Shown: positions 40,746 to 51,121 of the stretch, piece by piece
Position numbering within the stretch: the stretch's first letter is position 1
Layout: each line of letters begins with the position of its first letter
Assembly (NCBI GenBank): GCA_030428255.1
Contig: JAUIBT010000014.1
Coordinates: 35,850-99,849 of the forward strand
DNA from: Alphaproteobacteria bacterium
GTDB lineage: Bacteria > Pseudomonadota > Alphaproteobacteria > UBA7985 > JAUIBT01
DNA: 64,000 nucleotides
Reading direction: 5' to 3'
Position numbers and translations under genes: made by a program
The notes under the pieces: model-generated
What the model was told of the DNA's origin: nothing
Seen by the model: the letters and a program-made list of their open reading frames with translations, nothing else
The model's database searches: none

Positions 40746-43568
40746 TTAATCTGCGTCTTCAACGTCGTCGCGCGCCAGGCGCACGCCGCGCTCATCGCGA
40801 ATCAATGTCAGATCGGGGTCCAACATGTCCTCAAACTCACCGGCAGGCGCAGCTTGGGCGGGCTCATGGGCCGCCGCGCTGCTGCTCTCAACGCCCTCAG
40901 CCTCCTCCTCTTCCGAGCTGAAGTAGATGATTTGCTTCCAACAGCGCGCACTATCGTCGCCAAAGATCATCAAGAGATCGCCTGGCTCGGCCATCTCAAG
41001 GCCAGCTTGCACCGCATCGACCTCGTTGGGAATAACGCGAATGGCGCTTTCGGCGACGCCATTGCGCATCAGCTCTTCTTTCATCATGTTCGGCACTTCG
41101 TCGTGGCCACGGCCACGGCGGCGATCATCGGCCTTGCAGATGTAGTGATCATAGTGCCCGGCCAACATGCGCGTGGCCTCATATATGTCCTCGTCGCGCC
41201 GATCCCCCGGCATGGCGGCGATGGCGATGCGGCGGCGTTTGACATCCAGGCGATCGACCAGCGAGGTGATGGCGCGGATCGCAGCGGGGTTGTGTGCGTA
41301 GTCCAAAATGACCTTGAAGGGATGCTCGTCGAAAACGTTGGTGCGTCCGGGTGCCTGGAAATAGCTGGTGTCAAAGGTGCGCAGCCCGTGGCGGATATTG
41401 TCCAGGTCTACGCCAAAGCTATAGGCCATGGCGGCGGCAAACATGGCGTTTTGAACGTTGTGGATCGCTTTGCCTTCCAAAGCGGCGGGGATGAGGTGCG
41501 ACCAGAGGATGGGCAGGTGCAGGCCATTGTCATAGATGGTCAGCATGTCGCCGTTCATGCCGCTTTCCAGCACCACTGCCTTGCCGCCGCTCTTGATGTG
41601 CTCTTTGACCAGGGCGTGACCCGGGTTTGTGGTGACGTAGAAAATCGACTGTACGTCCGCGTAGTCGGCCATCTTGAGGCAATTGATGTCATCGGCGTTC
41701 AGCACCACCGTGTCGGTCGCGCTTTCAACCACCACGCGCTTGACGACCGCTAGTTCCTCGACGGTATTGATGCCACCCAGTCCCAGATGGTCAGCGGTGA
41801 CATTCAGGCAGGCCGCAACGTTCGAGCGCTGATAGCCCAGGCCAGAGCGCACCAAGCCCCCACGCGCCGTTTCCATGACCGCGAAATCGACAACTGGATC
41901 GCGCAAAACGATTTGTGCGGACTTAGGCCCGGTCATATCGCCTTTGACGCTCAACTTGCCGTCCACATAGACGCCATCGGTCGAGGTCATGCCGACAATC
42001 CGGCCATTGACCTTCATAATGTGCGCCAACATGCGCGAGGTGGTGGTCTTGCCGTTGGTGCCGGTAATGGCGGCTATGGGAATGCGGCTTTGCTCGTCGC
42101 TTGGGAACAGCATGTCCATCACGCGGCCAGCCACGTCGCGCGGTTGGCCTTCAGAGGGTGCAACGTGCATGCGAAAACCTGGAGCCGCGTTGACCTCGAC
42201 AATGGCCCCGCCGATCTCCTTATAGGAGCGTGTGATATCGTCGATCAGGAAGTCGACCCCGCCCACATCCAAACCAACCGACATGATGGCGCGCTCGGCC
42301 ATATCGCGGTTGTCGGGGTGGACCACATCGGTCATGTCAATCGCCGTGCCGCCGGTCGAAAGATTGGCGGTCGAGCGCAGATAGAAACGCTCGCCATCGG
42401 CCAGAACCGTGTCGTCGCTATAGCCCGCCTCATCCATCAGGCGGCGCGCTTGGTTGTCCAACTCCAGCTTAGTCAGCACTTTTTCGTGGCCTATGCCCCG
42501 GCGCGGGTCTTCGTTCACCAGGTCCACAAGCTGGGCAATGCTGTGTTTGCCGTCGCCCACCACGTGGCCCGGCACGCGTTTGGCAACCGCCACCAGCTTG
42601 TTGTTAACCACCAACATGCGGTGGTCGAAGCCGGTCACAAAGCTTTCGACCAAAATGGCGCGGCTGCTCGAGTGCTCTTTGGCCTCGCTAAAGGCGGCCT
42701 CCACTTCTTCGTCGCTGTTCAGATTGATCGACACACCGCGGCCGTGGTTGGCGTTCAGCGGCTTGACCACGACCGGATGGCCAATGCTCTGTGCGGCGCG
42801 GATCGCTTCGCGGGCGCTGTAGACCATGCGCTGCTGCGGGACCGGCAGGCCCAGGTCGTTCAGCAGGTTGTGCGTGTCCTCTTTATCGCAAGAGATCTCA
42901 ACCGCGATGTGTTTGGTTTCAGACGTGATGGTGGCCTGAATGCGCTTTTGGTAGCGGCCGTGTCCGAACTGAACCAACGAGCCCTGGTTGAGGCGGATCC
43001 AGGGGATGTCGCGCGCCTCTGCGGCATTGACCAAAGAACGGGTTGAAGGGCCAAACTCTTTGCGCTGGGCGCGCAAAACGAAGCTGCGCAGCTCATCGTC
43101 CCAATCGAAGTCAGGATCAAATTTATAGTCAAGCTGGTCTTTCACGGCTTGAGGCAGCAGGTGCATCAGCAGGCGCAAGGCAAGCTCCCCCGCTGCGAGC
43201 CCAACCTCGCGCTGGCGGTACTGATAGACCATGTTGTACTGGCCTGGCTCACCAGTGGAGCGGGTCCGCCCAAAAGTCACATCGGTGCCGGCAACCCCTT
43301 GAATTTCAAGGGCACAGTGTTCCATTACGTGCCCCAGCCAGGTGCCATCATCTTCGCGCAGTCGGCGCAGAAAACCGCCCGGTTCGCGGTACGAACAGCC
43401 GTGCTCGGCCAGCCCTGGCAGCGCGGCCACCAGCGCATCAATAAACGCTGGGCCAAGCTTGGCAGATGGCCAATCCTCAAGCGCGCCCAAGTCCAAGATG
43501 TGTCTGATAACCGGGAAGCCTGCCCAAACGTTTGGGCCTACAAAGACATTGGTCTTGACGATTTTCAT
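40746..43568 (-). CDS. cphA: cyanophycin synthetase
   Basis: 940 residues. Makes multi-L-arginyl-poly-L-aspartate from Asp and Arg with ATP. An N-terminal domain (about 1-160) is followed by an ATP-grasp module with VVKPLNANHGRGVSINL near 240, which adds Asp to the backbone. The Mur-ligase-like half begins with IAAITGTNGKTTTSRM near 500 and includes LNVTADHLGLGGINTVEEL and ILDYAHNPAAIRAI; it adds Arg to the side chains. A C-terminal acidic tail of about 60 residues (EEEEAEGVESSSAAAHEP) is longer than in most family members. The start at 43568 follows GGGAAG; the frame stays open upstream but without support. It is 19 bases after cphB. Confidence 0.95.
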   Translation of the reverse strand: MKIVKTNVFVGPNVWAGFPVIRHILDLGALEDWPSAKLGPAFIDALVAALPGLAEHGCSYREPGGFLRRLREDDGTWLGHVMEHCALEIQGVAGTDVTFGRTRSTGEPGQYNMVYQYRQREVGLAAGELALRLLMHLLPQAVKDQLDYKFDPDFDWDDELRSFVLRAQRKEFGPSTRSLVNAAEARDIPWIRLNQGSLVQFGHGRYQKRIQATITSETKHIAVEISCDKEDTHNLLNDLGLPVPQQRMVYSAREAIRAAQSIGHPVVVKPLNANHGRGVSINLNSDEEVEAAFSEAKEHSSSRAILVESFVTGFDHRMLVVNNKLVAVAKRVPGHVVGDGKHSIAQLVDLVNEDPRRGIGHEKVLTKLELDNQARRLMDEAGYSDDTVLADGERFYLRSTANLSTGGTAIDMTDVVHPDNRDMAERAIMSVGLDVGGVDFLIDDITRSYKEIGGAIVEVNAAPGFRMHVAPSEGQPRDVAGRVMDMLFPSDEQSRIPIAAITGTNGKTTTSRMLAHIMKVNGRIVGMTSTDGVYVDGKLSVKGDMTGPKSAQIVLRDPVVDFAVMETARGGLVRSGLGYQRSNVAACLNVTADHLGLGGINTVEELAVVKRVVVESATDTVVLNADDINCLKMADYADVQSIFYVTTNPGHALVKEHIKSGGKAVVLESGMNGDMLTIYDNGLHLPILWSHLIPAALEGKAIHNVQNAMFAAAMAYSFGVDLDNIRHGLRTFDTSYFQAPGRTNVFDEHPFKVILDYAHNPAAIRAITSLVDRLDVKRRRIAIAAMPGDRRDEDIYEATRMLAGHYDHYICKADDRRRGRGHDEVPNMMKEELMRNGVAESAIRVIPNEVDAVQAGLEMAEPGDLLMIFGDDSARCWKQIIYFSSEEEEAEGVESSSAAAHEPAQAAPAGEFEDMLDPDLTLIRDERGVRLARDDVEDAD

Positions 43569-43587
43569 GGGCTTCCCTGTTCTTAAT

Positions 43588-44478
43588 TTATTGTTTTTGC
43601 TGTGCGTCCGCTTCCTGGTCGCTGGCCGCGGGTAGAGAGCAGAACACGAGGTGTCCATCCGGTGGGTAGGCCATGCGCCCTGCCAGATCATAACGGCATC
43701 CTTCGCCCAAAACGTCAAGCCGAAGTCCAAGCAGGCTCAGCGCCTCGCCCTCGCGTGCATCCCACATTGAGGAGTGGGTGAGCTGGCTTGCATCGACGAC
43801 GGTGACGCTGCCGCTGCCCACAACTTCTAGAACATTGTTCGGGCCGATGAAGGCGGCGGTGTCTTCGTCGATGCCCAAGCCAATCAAAAAAGGATTGAAA
43901 GATGAAGCGGTTAGCAGGCGCCCCAGCCGGTTTCGCTCGGTAAAATGCTGATCAATAATCACCGCGTTGGTCAGGCCCATGCCCGGGGCCAGAGTGACAT
44001 GCCCAGCGGCCGGGGCGGCGTTGCTGCTGCCACCTGCTACCATGTGTTCTGACATGATAGACGCCCCAGCAGAGGTGCCGGCAACGGGCACTCCGGCGGC
44101 GTTACGGCGGCGAATCTTTTGCGCAACAAGCGTGCCGCCCAGGATGGCTGACAGCCGCAGTTGGTTGCCCCCGGTGATGAAAATACCCGTAGCGTTATCC
44201 AACATAGAAGCGTACTTGGGATTGTCGCAGTCGGTGCGGCGGGCGATGGGCAGGAAGTCCACCTTGCCCGCGCCCAGTTCAGAAAAAATGCGGTTGTAGT
44301 CTGGTCCGGTTGCCTCAAGCATGGAGGCCGTCGGAATCACAACGATGTCGGCATCCGCGCCACCGGAGAGCTCGACAAACCTGCGGTGGATTTGCATTTC
44401 TTTGACACGGTCTTCGCCGCCGCCAATGGGAATGATGTAGCCGCGTTCGGTACTATCATTGGTCGGTGCTGGGCACAT
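43588..44478 (-). CDS. cphB: cyanophycinase
   Basis: 296-residue serine peptidase of the S51 family that trims cyanophycin to beta-Asp-Arg dipeptides. The nucleophile elbow is AGTSAGASIMSEH with S136; YIIPIGGGEDR near 15 and the GIFITGGNQLRL and LTNAVIIDQHFTERNR blocks are typical. No signal peptide, so it acts on intracellular granules. It sits between the dipeptidase and cphA in one minus-strand operon. Confidence 0.95.
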   Translation of the reverse strand: MCPAPTNDSTERGYIIPIGGGEDRVKEMQIHRRFVELSGGADADIVVIPTASMLEATGPDYNRIFSELGAGKVDFLPIARRTDCDNPKYASMLDNATGIFITGGNQLRLSAILGGTLVAQKIRRRNAAGVPVAGTSAGASIMSEHMVAGGSSNAAPAAGHVTLAPGMGLTNAVIIDQHFTERNRLGRLLTASSFNPFLIGLGIDEDTAAFIGPNNVLEVVGSGSVTVVDASQLTHSSMWDAREGEALSLLGLRLDVLGEGCRYDLAGRMAYPPDGHLVFCSLPAASDQEADAQQKQ

Positions 44479-44572
44479 GGGGCTGTCTTGTCCTTAGTTG
44501 GCTGGGCGCGTCTGGTTGCGCGCGCCCTCATCTTTTATGGTTTTGCGGTGAGATCTTGGCTGCTCAGAGGAT

Positions 44573-45739
44573 CTAGAGGTCCTCAAAGGTGCCAAGGCGC
44601 ACAGGCTGGTGATCGCGAACGTGCCACTGACCGCGCGCCATGACATCACGCACGCTCAGATTTTGTCCAAGGACCAGCAAGTCCGCATCTTTGCCAACCG
44701 CTAGCCTGCCTTTTTGACCTAGTTTGAGCAGATCGGCAACATTGCAGGTCAAGGGACCAAGCGCCTCTTCAAGCTTTGTGCCCAATTGGGTGAGTTCGCT
44801 CAGCGTGTCTGGCAAGGTTTGCGACAAGCCAACGCCGATGCGGGTTAAATTGCCGTCGCGATCAAAGGCGGGCAGGCAACCGCCACCGTCCGAACTGATG
44901 GTAAAGCGCGCGGTATTGCCGCCTGCGGCGCGGAACTCCAGGTAGGCCTCTGCGGCAGATATGCCGGGGTCAACGTGGCCGTCAGGAAAGGCGGTGGCGT
45001 CGATGTAGCAGCCATGGCGGGCTAGGGCGATAGCCTGTTGGAACAATGGCTTGTTGCGATTGATGTGGGTTGGATTGAACACCCGCGCCGGAATTTCGCT
45101 GGTCTGCACCGCTTGTTCGACCAGCGCTAGACCGCGCTCGCCATCGCCCATGTGACAATGCAAGATCCCAGCCTTGCCGGTCATTAAGCCCGCAACATGG
45201 GCTTCGCTGGCAACGCGCAACAGTTCGTTCAACGTGGGTTGGCTGGAGCGGTGGTCGCTGACCGCCAGCTCTCCAACGCCGATGACCGGGTCCAGAAAGA
45301 CGATATCACCGCGCGCCGAGCCAGTCAGCGTCATCAAGGGCAGGTGATAGCCGCCCGTATGGCACCAGGCCGACAGGCCCTCCTCACGCAGGCCATAAGC
45401 CTGAGTGACCAAGGTTTGCGTGTTGCGGGTCAGATCGTCGGTGCCCAAGACCCCAACGACCGAGGTTACGCCAGCGCGTGTGAACTCCGATAGCCTTACT
45501 GGCGGCACGCGGCTGGCCGGTCCGCTTTCTCCACCGCCGCCGGTGATGTGCGCGTGCCCATCGATAATGCCGGGCACCACCGCCGCGCCGTCGACGTCGA
45601 CCTGCTCCACATCCAGGCAGGCGGGCAGGGACGGCAGGTCCGCCCCAATGTAGGCGATTTTGTCGGCGGCAATCAGGATATGGCAGCGCCCCAGGGGAGC
45701 GGGGGCATAGGCGTGAGCGTTCTTGATCAGTTTTAGCAT
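44573..45739 (-). CDS. iadA: isoaspartyl dipeptidase (beta-aspartyl peptidase)
   Basis: 388-residue binuclear zinc amidohydrolase that splits the beta-Asp-Arg dipeptides released by cyanophycinase. Metal-site motifs: [17 protein letters not shown] (HxH), [17 protein letters not shown] and the final Asp in [18 protein letters not shown] is the IadA-type substrate loop. The length fits E. coli IadA (390). The start at 45739 begins [13 protein letters not shown]; the frame runs 23 codons further upstream without a good site. First gene of the cyanophycin operon; a 94-base gap separates it from cphB. Confidence 0.94.
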   Translation of the reverse strand: MLKLIKNAHAYAPAPLGRCHILIAADKIAYIGADLPSLPACLDVEQVDVDGAAVVPGIIDGHAHITGGGGESGPASRVPPVRLSEFTRAGVTSVVGVLGTDDLTRNTQTLVTQAYGLREEGLSAWCHTGGYHLPLMTLTGSARGDIVFLDPVIGVGELAVSDHRSSQPTLNELLRVASEAHVAGLMTGKAGILHCHMGDGERGLALVEQAVQTSEIPARVFNPTHINRNKPLFQQAIALARHGCYIDATAFPDGHVDPGISAAEAYLEFRAAGGNTARFTISSDGGGCLPAFDRDGNLTRIGVGLSQTLPDTLSELTQLGTKLEEALGPLTCNVADLLKLGQKGRLAVGKDADLLVLGQNLSVRDVMARGQWHVRDHQPVRLGTFEDL

Positions 45740-46090
45740 GGGCAGCACCGTCGCGGTTGGCGGCTCGTTATAAAGCAAGTCCAGAGCATTTGTCTTCAAT
45801 CGCAACACGATGGCCTGGAGCCAAGTTGCGGTGATATCTCTAGCGTTCGACGGCTTTGGTCAAGTCTCCTGCTTGTTGCGCGCTGTCTTGGGCCGTTCGC
45901 TCGCCTGAGAGAGCCGTCCTCGCGGTCCGGTCTCGTGCAGGGCCTGATATTGCGATCCAAATGCGTGCTTACCACAACGCCCGCCAAGCTTGTTCACACT
46001 GCGGTGATCCGGGCGGTTGAAGAATCGGGGAGACATTGTTACCAGAGCCTCAGCCCCTCTCTGCCTCCCTCCTCGATGGACCCAAGTTTC

Positions 46091-47050
46091 ATGAAAATCA
46101 TCTCCGGGACCTCCAATCCGACCCTTGCGCGCGCCGTCGCGGCTTACATGCGCACTAAATTGACCGAGGTCGATATCAAGCGATTCAAGGATCAGGAAGT
46201 CTATGTAGAAGTGAAGGAAAACGTCCGCGGCCAGGACGTTTTTGTTTTTCAGTCTACCTCAAAACCCGCCAACGACAGCCTGATGGAGTTGTTGATCTTG
46301 ATCGACGCGATCAAGCGCGGTTCAGCCAGCCGCATCACGGCGGTGATCCCCTATTATGGCTACGCGCGTCAGGATCGCAAAGTCGCGCCGCGCTCGCCCA
46401 TCTCAGCCAAGTTGGTCGCCGATCTTATCACCACAGCGGGCGTTGACCGGGTGCTGATGCTGGACCTGCACGCGGGCCAGATTCAGGGCTTCTTTGACGT
46501 GCCCGTTGACAATCTGACCGCTGCGCCGGTTTTTGCCGAGCATATGGAAAACGAGCTGAATGTGGATCGCAAGAAGCTGCTGATCGTCTCGCCTGACGTG
46601 GGCGGGGTGGTGCGCGCGCGCCAACTGGCCAAGATGATCGAGTGCGATATCGCCATTATCGACAAGCGCCGTCCGCGTGCTGGCGTGTCAGAAGTGATGA
46701 ACGTCATCGGTGATGTGTCCGAGCGCGATTGTGTGCTGGTCGATGACATCGTGGATTCGGCGGGCACCTTGTGCAACGCCGCGCAAGCGCTGATGGATTC
46801 GGGCGCAAAGTCGGTCCGCGCCTACTGTACGCATGGTGTTTTGTCCGAACCAGCGCTGGAGCGTATCTCGGCATCGCCCATGGAGCGCCTCTATATCACC
46901 GATTCGATCGAAGCGACGCCCGAAGTCGAGGCGCACGAGAAGATCGAGCAAATTACGGTTGCAACCTTGATCGGAGAGGCTATGTTGCGCATCCGCGATC
47001 ACGAGTCGGTCACCGAACTGTTCCGCCGTGATTGGATGCACTCAATCTAA
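46091..47050 (+). CDS. prs: ribose-phosphate pyrophosphokinase
   Basis: 319 residues. Makes PRPP from ribose 5-phosphate and ATP for nucleotide, His and Trp synthesis. PRPP synthase signature [20 protein letters not shown] near 127 and the PRPP loop [17 protein letters not shown] near 217 are intact. The start is [13 protein letters not shown] at 46091; a Met five codons earlier (46076) is also possible, and neither has a strong ribosome-binding site. First gene of a prs-rplY-pth-ychF run on the plus strand. The 350 bases upstream (45740-46090) hold the divergent promoters with iadA and no other gene. Confidence 0.95.
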   Translation: MKIISGTSNPTLARAVAAYMRTKLTEVDIKRFKDQEVYVEVKENVRGQDVFVFQSTSKPANDSLMELLILIDAIKRGSASRITAVIPYYGYARQDRKVAPRSPISAKLVADLITTAGVDRVLMLDLHAGQIQGFFDVPVDNLTAAPVFAEHMENELNVDRKKLLIVSPDVGGVVRARQLAKMIECDIAIIDKRRPRAGVSEVMNVIGDVSERDCVLVDDIVDSAGTLCNAAQALMDSGAKSVRAYCTHGVLSEPALERISASPMERLYITDSIEATPEVEAHEKIEQITVATLIGEAMLRIRDHESVTELFRRDWMHSI

Positions 47051-47142
47051 AGCCGTTTCTGGCTTTTGATCCCAGCGCGCCGGGGCCAAGACCACCCTGG
47101 AGGCAGGCCTTTGGGCGCGCACCAACAACCTTGGAGACACAC

Positions 47143-47775
47143 ATGTCTAACACAACTTCCGTGCTCAATGTTGAGCGCAAGGACGGGGCAGGAAAAGGGG
47201 CCGCTCGTCTGACACGTAAGCAGGGCCGCGTCCCTGGCGTCGTTTATGGCGGCGGCAAAGATCCCGTTATGGTGACCTTCGTTCCAGGCGACCTGGAGCG
47301 GACGCTGAAGAACCCCGCTTACTATTCGACCCAGTTCGATCTGGTCTTCCCCGATGGCACCAAAGAGCACGTCATCCCGAAGGCGGTTCAGTTCGATAAG
47401 GTTCTGGACTTCCCGATCCACCTGGATTTCCTGCGCGTCAGCGGCAGCACTCGCGTTAACGTCTTCGTACCGGTTGAGTTCGTAAACGAAGAAGCCTCAC
47501 CAGGCCTGAAGCGCGGCGGCGTCCTGATCATCAACCGTCACGAAGTTGAGGTCATTGCGACCGCTCGTACAATTCCTGACAAGCTGATCATCGATCTGAC
47601 CGGTCTGGAACTGAACGACGCGATCAAGTGGTCCAACGTGACCGTGCCTGAGGGCGTTGTTCCTGCCATTACAGACCGTGACTTTGCTATCGGTAACATC
47701 TCTGCGCCGACCGGCATGGCGACCACCGAAGACGACAGCGGAGACGACGCAGAAGAAGGCGAAAGCGAGGAGTAA
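47143..47775 (+). CDS. rplY: 50S ribosomal protein L25 (CTC form)
   Basis: 210 residues. The long, two-domain CTC type of L25 that binds 5S rRNA: N-terminal VLNVERKDGAGKGAARLTRK and RVPGVVYGGG, a beta-barrel domain with DFLRVSGSTRVNVFVPVEF, and an acidic tail (TTEDDSGDDAEEGESEE). The start at 47143 follows TTGGAGAC. Located six bases before pth, the usual order in alphaproteobacteria. Confidence 0.96.
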   Translation: MSNTTSVLNVERKDGAGKGAARLTRKQGRVPGVVYGGGKDPVMVTFVPGDLERTLKNPAYYSTQFDLVFPDGTKEHVIPKAVQFDKVLDFPIHLDFLRVSGSTRVNVFVPVEFVNEEASPGLKRGGVLIINRHEVEVIATARTIPDKLIIDLTGLELNDAIKWSNVTVPEGVVPAITDRDFAIGNISAPTGMATTEDDSGDDAEEGESEE

Positions 47776-47781
47776 TCCCTC

Positions 47782-48360
47782 ATGTGGCTGCTTGTCGGCT
47801 TGGGAAATCCGGGCGACAAGTATGCCCGCAATCGCCACAACATCGGCTTCATGGCCCTGGATCGCTTGGCGGATAAGTACAGCGCGTTTTCGAGCTGGAA
47901 GTCCAAGCACCAGGGTCTGATCGCCGATGCCAGTCTGTCTCAGCAGAAGATCATTTTGCTGAAGCCCCAGACCTTCATGAATAACAGCGGGCCGAGCGTG
48001 AGCGCTGCGGCTCGTTTTTATAAGATCCCGCCCGAGCGTGTGGTGGTGTTCTATGACGAACTTGACCTTGCGCCCGGTAAAATCCGCATCAAGCGCGGCG
48101 GCGGCAATGGCGGCCACAACGGATTGCGCTCGATCGATGCCCACTATGGTAAAGATTATTGGCGAGTGCGGCTGGGTATCGGCCATCCCGGTGCGAAAGA
48201 GCGCGTTATTGGCCATGTCTTGGGCGATTTCTCCAATGCCGAGGCCGCCTGGCTGGACCCCTTGTTGGACACCTTGGCGTTGCATCTGCCCTTCTTGCTC
48301 GCGGGCAAGTTTGAAACTTATCAATCTAAGATCGCGCAAGACAGCCCGGCCCCGAAATAG
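47782..48360 (+). CDS. pth: peptidyl-tRNA hydrolase
   Basis: 192 residues. Releases tRNA from dropped-off peptidyl-tRNA. LLVGLGNPGDKYARNRHNIG carries the catalytic His19 with N9; LLKPQTFMNNSGPSV and FYDELDLAPGKIRIKRGGG contain the conserved Asn and Asp of the active site. Six bases after rplY and 54 before ychF, so in one transcription unit. Confidence 0.96.
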   Translation: MWLLVGLGNPGDKYARNRHNIGFMALDRLADKYSAFSSWKSKHQGLIADASLSQQKIILLKPQTFMNNSGPSVSAAARFYKIPPERVVVFYDELDLAPGKIRIKRGGGNGGHNGLRSIDAHYGKDYWRVRLGIGHPGAKERVIGHVLGDFSNAEAAWLDPLLDTLALHLPFLLAGKFETYQSKIAQDSPAPK

Positions 48361-48414
48361 GGATGCAGGGCGCAAGCTTCGCCGCGTCACACTTAAGCTT
48401 TAGGAGCGTAAGCC

Positions 48415-49512
48415 ATGGGCTTTAACTGCGGAATCGTTGGTCTGCCAAACGTTGGTAAATCAACCCTGTTCAATGCGCTGACCCAAACGGCGGCTGCCGA
48501 GAGCGCCAACTATCCGTTCTGCACCATTGAGCCTAACACGGGCCGCGTCGCCGTCCCCGATCCGCGCTTGGATGCGATTGCCGCGATTGCGAGCAGCCAA
48601 AAGGTCATCCCGACCCAGTTGGAGTTCGTGGACATCGCGGGCTTGGTGAAGGGCGCGTCGAAGGGCGAGGGGCTGGGCAACCAGTTCCTGGCGAACATCC
48701 GCGAGACCGATGCCATTTTGCACGTCCTGCGCTGTTTCGACGGCGACGTAACCCACGTTGAGGGCTCTGTTGATCCCCTGCGCGACGCCGACATTATCGA
48801 GACCGAACTCATGCTGGCAGACCTGGAGAGCGTTGAGAAGCGCTTGGTCAACCTGCGCAAGAAGGCCCGCGCCAAAGAAAAAGAAGCCGCCGAGCTGGTG
48901 GCTTTGTTGGAGCCTGTGGTCGCAGCGCTGGAGGACGGACGCCCCGCGCGCACTGTTGAGGTTTCCAAGGATCAGCGGGCCTTGTTCGATCAGCAGCAAC
49001 TGTTGACCGCAAAGCCGGTGCTCTATGTCTGCAACGTCAGCGAAGAAGAAGCGCAGAGCGGCAACGACTGGACCCAGCAGGTCGCGGCTATGGCGGCCGA
49101 AAAGGGCGCGGACCATGTGATTATCTCGGCGGAAATCGAGTCAGAGATTGCCCAACTGGAAAGCCAGGAAGAAAAAGACGAATACCTGGGCGACCTGGGC
49201 TTAGAAGAACCGGGCTTGGCCAAGCTGATCCGCAAGGGCTATGCGCTGCTGGACCTGTTGACCTTCTTTACCGTAGGTCCCAAAGAGGCGCGCGCTTGGA
49301 CGGTAGAACGCGGCTCACACGCGCCTCAAGCAGCCGGTGTCATCCACTCGGATTTTGAGCGCGGCTTTATTCGCGCCGAGACCATCGCCTACCCGGATTT
49401 CATTGAATGCAAAGGCGAAGCTGGGGCGAAAGACGCCGGTAAGATGCGCCAAGAGGGCAAAGACTACCTGGTCAAAGACGGCGATATTTTCCACTTCCGC
49501 TTTAACGTTTAG
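48415..49512 (+). CDS. ychF: redox-regulated ATPase YchF (Obg-like)
   Basis: 365 residues. OLA1/YchF-type P-loop ATPase binding ribosomes: G1 GLPNVGKSTLFNAL, G3 DIAGLVKGASKGEGLG, and the altered G4 position (YVCNVSEEE rather than NKxD) that gives ATP preference. A coiled-coil insert at 120-200 and a C-terminal TGS domain (TFFTVGPKEARAWTV, GDIFHFRFNV) complete it. The last 18 bases, including the stop, are duplicated in tandem. Confidence 0.96.
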   Translation: MGFNCGIVGLPNVGKSTLFNALTQTAAAESANYPFCTIEPNTGRVAVPDPRLDAIAAIASSQKVIPTQLEFVDIAGLVKGASKGEGLGNQFLANIRETDAILHVLRCFDGDVTHVEGSVDPLRDADIIETELMLADLESVEKRLVNLRKKARAKEKEAAELVALLEPVVAALEDGRPARTVEVSKDQRALFDQQQLLTAKPVLYVCNVSEEEAQSGNDWTQQVAAMAAEKGADHVIISAEIESEIAQLESQEEKDEYLGDLGLEEPGLAKLIRKGYALLDLLTFFTVGPKEARAWTVERGSHAPQAAGVIHSDFERGFIRAETIAYPDFIECKGEAGAKDAGKMRQEGKDYLVKDGDIFHFRFNV

Positions 49513-49536
49513 AGCCTGTTTAACGTTTAGAGCCTG
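49501..49536. repeat. 18-bp tandem duplication across the ychF stop codon
   Basis: TTTAACGTTTAGAGCCTG occurs twice without a gap (49501-49518, 49519-49536). The unit contains the last codons and TAG stop of ychF, so the duplicate gives a second in-frame stop. Confidence 0.95.
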
Positions 49537-49544
49537 GTGAACCG

Positions 49545-49570
49545 CCAGTGACACCAAGGGGTGTCACTGG
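49545..49570. terminator. hairpin after ychF, weak terminator candidate
   Basis: Perfect 11-bp stem CCAGTGACACC / GGTGTCACTGG with the loop AAGG. No T run follows on either strand, so intrinsic termination is doubtful; it may protect the mRNA 3' end. The rest of the ychF-tyrS gap (to 49729) shows nothing else. Confidence 0.5.
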
Positions 49571-49729
49571 GTGGAGGATTTTAGTCTGCACCCGCCAGAC
49601 CGCGCGCGCCTCGCTGGGCCCAAGAGGCGCTCTGGTCGCCCTTAGGCGCAAGCTCATCATAACTGCAAACGCAGTCGTGCGGGACAACAGGACTTGGAGC
49701 CAAAATACCGTTTGATAATAACGGATACT

Positions 49730-50995
49730 CTAGACCAGCTTTACCAGTGCGTGCTTTTTCTTGCCCGCCGATAGCTTGATCAAGCCGTCAGCGTTGGCGT
49801 CGCTCGCGGTTATGGCCTGCGTCTCGTCGTCGATTTTCTGGTCGTTCAGGCGCGCCCCGCCGCCCTTGATCAGGCGACGTGCTTCGCCGCCGGTTGCGGC
49901 CAGCTCAGCACGTTGCAGCAGGACAAAGGCAGCGATACCCGCTTCCAGCTCCGCGGCAGGCACCTCAAAGGTTGGCAGGTTGGCGGACATGCCGTCACCG
50001 GCGAAGGTTTGCAGAGCGGTGGCGGCGGCCTGCTCAGCGGCAGCCAGACCATGAATCAATGCGGTGGCTTCCAGCGCCAGCCGCTTTTTGGCCTCGTTAA
50101 TCTCAGCACCTTGCAGGGCCGCAAGCTTGGCGATCTCCTCCAGCGGCAAATCGGTATAGAGCTTTAAGAAGCGCTCGACATCGCGATCATCGGCGTTGCG
50201 CCAGAACTGGTAGTAGTCGAAGGGCGACAGGCGGTCGGCGTTCAGCCACATGGCCCCATTGACCGACTTGCCCATCTTGGCCCCGTTGGCTGTGGTGAGC
50301 AGCGGTATGGTCAGGCCAAACAGTTCGCCGCTGGCTTGACGCGTGCGGCGGCCAAGCTCGATGCCGTTGACGATGTTGCCCCACTGGTCCGAGCCGCCAA
50401 ACTGGGCGCGCACTCCAAAACGCTTGTTCAGCTCGACGAAATCGTAAGCCTGCAAGATCATGTAGTTGAACTCTAAGAACGTGAGCGGCTGTTCGCGATC
50501 CAGGCGGCTTTTGACGCTGTCGAAGGTCAGCATGCGATTGACCGTGAAGTGAGGCCCCACCTCGCGCAGCAGCTCGATATAGCCCAGCTTGTCCAGCCAG
50601 TCGGCGTTGTTGGCCATCACGGCTTGGTCGGGGCCATCGCCGAAGGTCAACAGGGCGTCAAACACCTTGCGGATGCCTTGCATGTTTTGCTGGATGCCCT
50701 CAAGCGTCAGCATTCTGCGGGTCTCGTCTTTGCCCGACGGATCGCCGATCTTGGTTGTGCCACCGCCCATCAGCACCACGGGCTTGTTGCCGGTTTTCTG
50801 GAACCAACGCAGCAGCATGATGGACAAGAGGTTGCCCACGTGCAGGCTGTCAGCGGTGCAGTCATAGCCGACATAGGCGGCTTGCGGTCCTTCGCACAGC
50901 GCCTTGTCGAAGGCCTCCAGGTCCGTGCATTGGAAGAAGTAGCCGCGCTCGATTGCGATGCGCAGGAAGTCGGATTTGGGTCTGTAATCTGTCAT
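49730..50995 (-). CDS. tyrS: tyrosyl-tRNA synthetase
   Basis: 421 residues, class I aminoacyl-tRNA synthetase for Tyr. HIGH-type motif in [11 protein letters not shown] near 49, [13 protein letters not shown] for Tyr binding, [13 protein letters not shown] near 190, KMSKS-type loop [12 protein letters not shown] near 242, and a C-terminal S4 RNA-binding domain ([18 protein letters not shown]). Start taken at [10 protein letters not shown] (50995); the open frame upstream is GC-rich and unsupported. Minus strand, with the alpha/beta-hydrolase gene upstream in the same direction. Confidence 0.96.
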   Translation of the reverse strand: MTDYRPKSDFLRIAIERGYFFQCTDLEAFDKALCEGPQAAYVGYDCTADSLHVGNLLSIMLLRWFQKTGNKPVVLMGGGTTKIGDPSGKDETRRMLTLEGIQQNMQGIRKVFDALLTFGDGPDQAVMANNADWLDKLGYIELLREVGPHFTVNRMLTFDSVKSRLDREQPLTFLEFNYMILQAYDFVELNKRFGVRAQFGGSDQWGNIVNGIELGRRTRQASGELFGLTIPLLTTANGAKMGKSVNGAMWLNADRLSPFDYYQFWRNADDRDVERFLKLYTDLPLEEIAKLAALQGAEINEAKKRLALEATALIHGLAAAEQAAATALQTFAGDGMSANLPTFEVPAAELEAGIAAFVLLQRAELAATGGEARRLIKGGGARLNDQKIDDETQAITASDANADGLIKLSAGKKKHALVKLV

Positions 50996-51121
50996 GGTCT
51001 TCTTGGCCCTGTGTCTAGGGTATGGGGCCTTACTCAACGTGGGTGGGCGGGCGCGTGGCCTCGCCGGGGGCGGGCAAAGAAGTTGGAGCAGGCCAGGCCT
51101 GCTCTGTTCCTTCAAACTGGC

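Noticed and set aside
41787..43046. 419-codon plus-strand frame
   Set aside because: Antisense shadow of cphA, His/Arg-rich text without motif.
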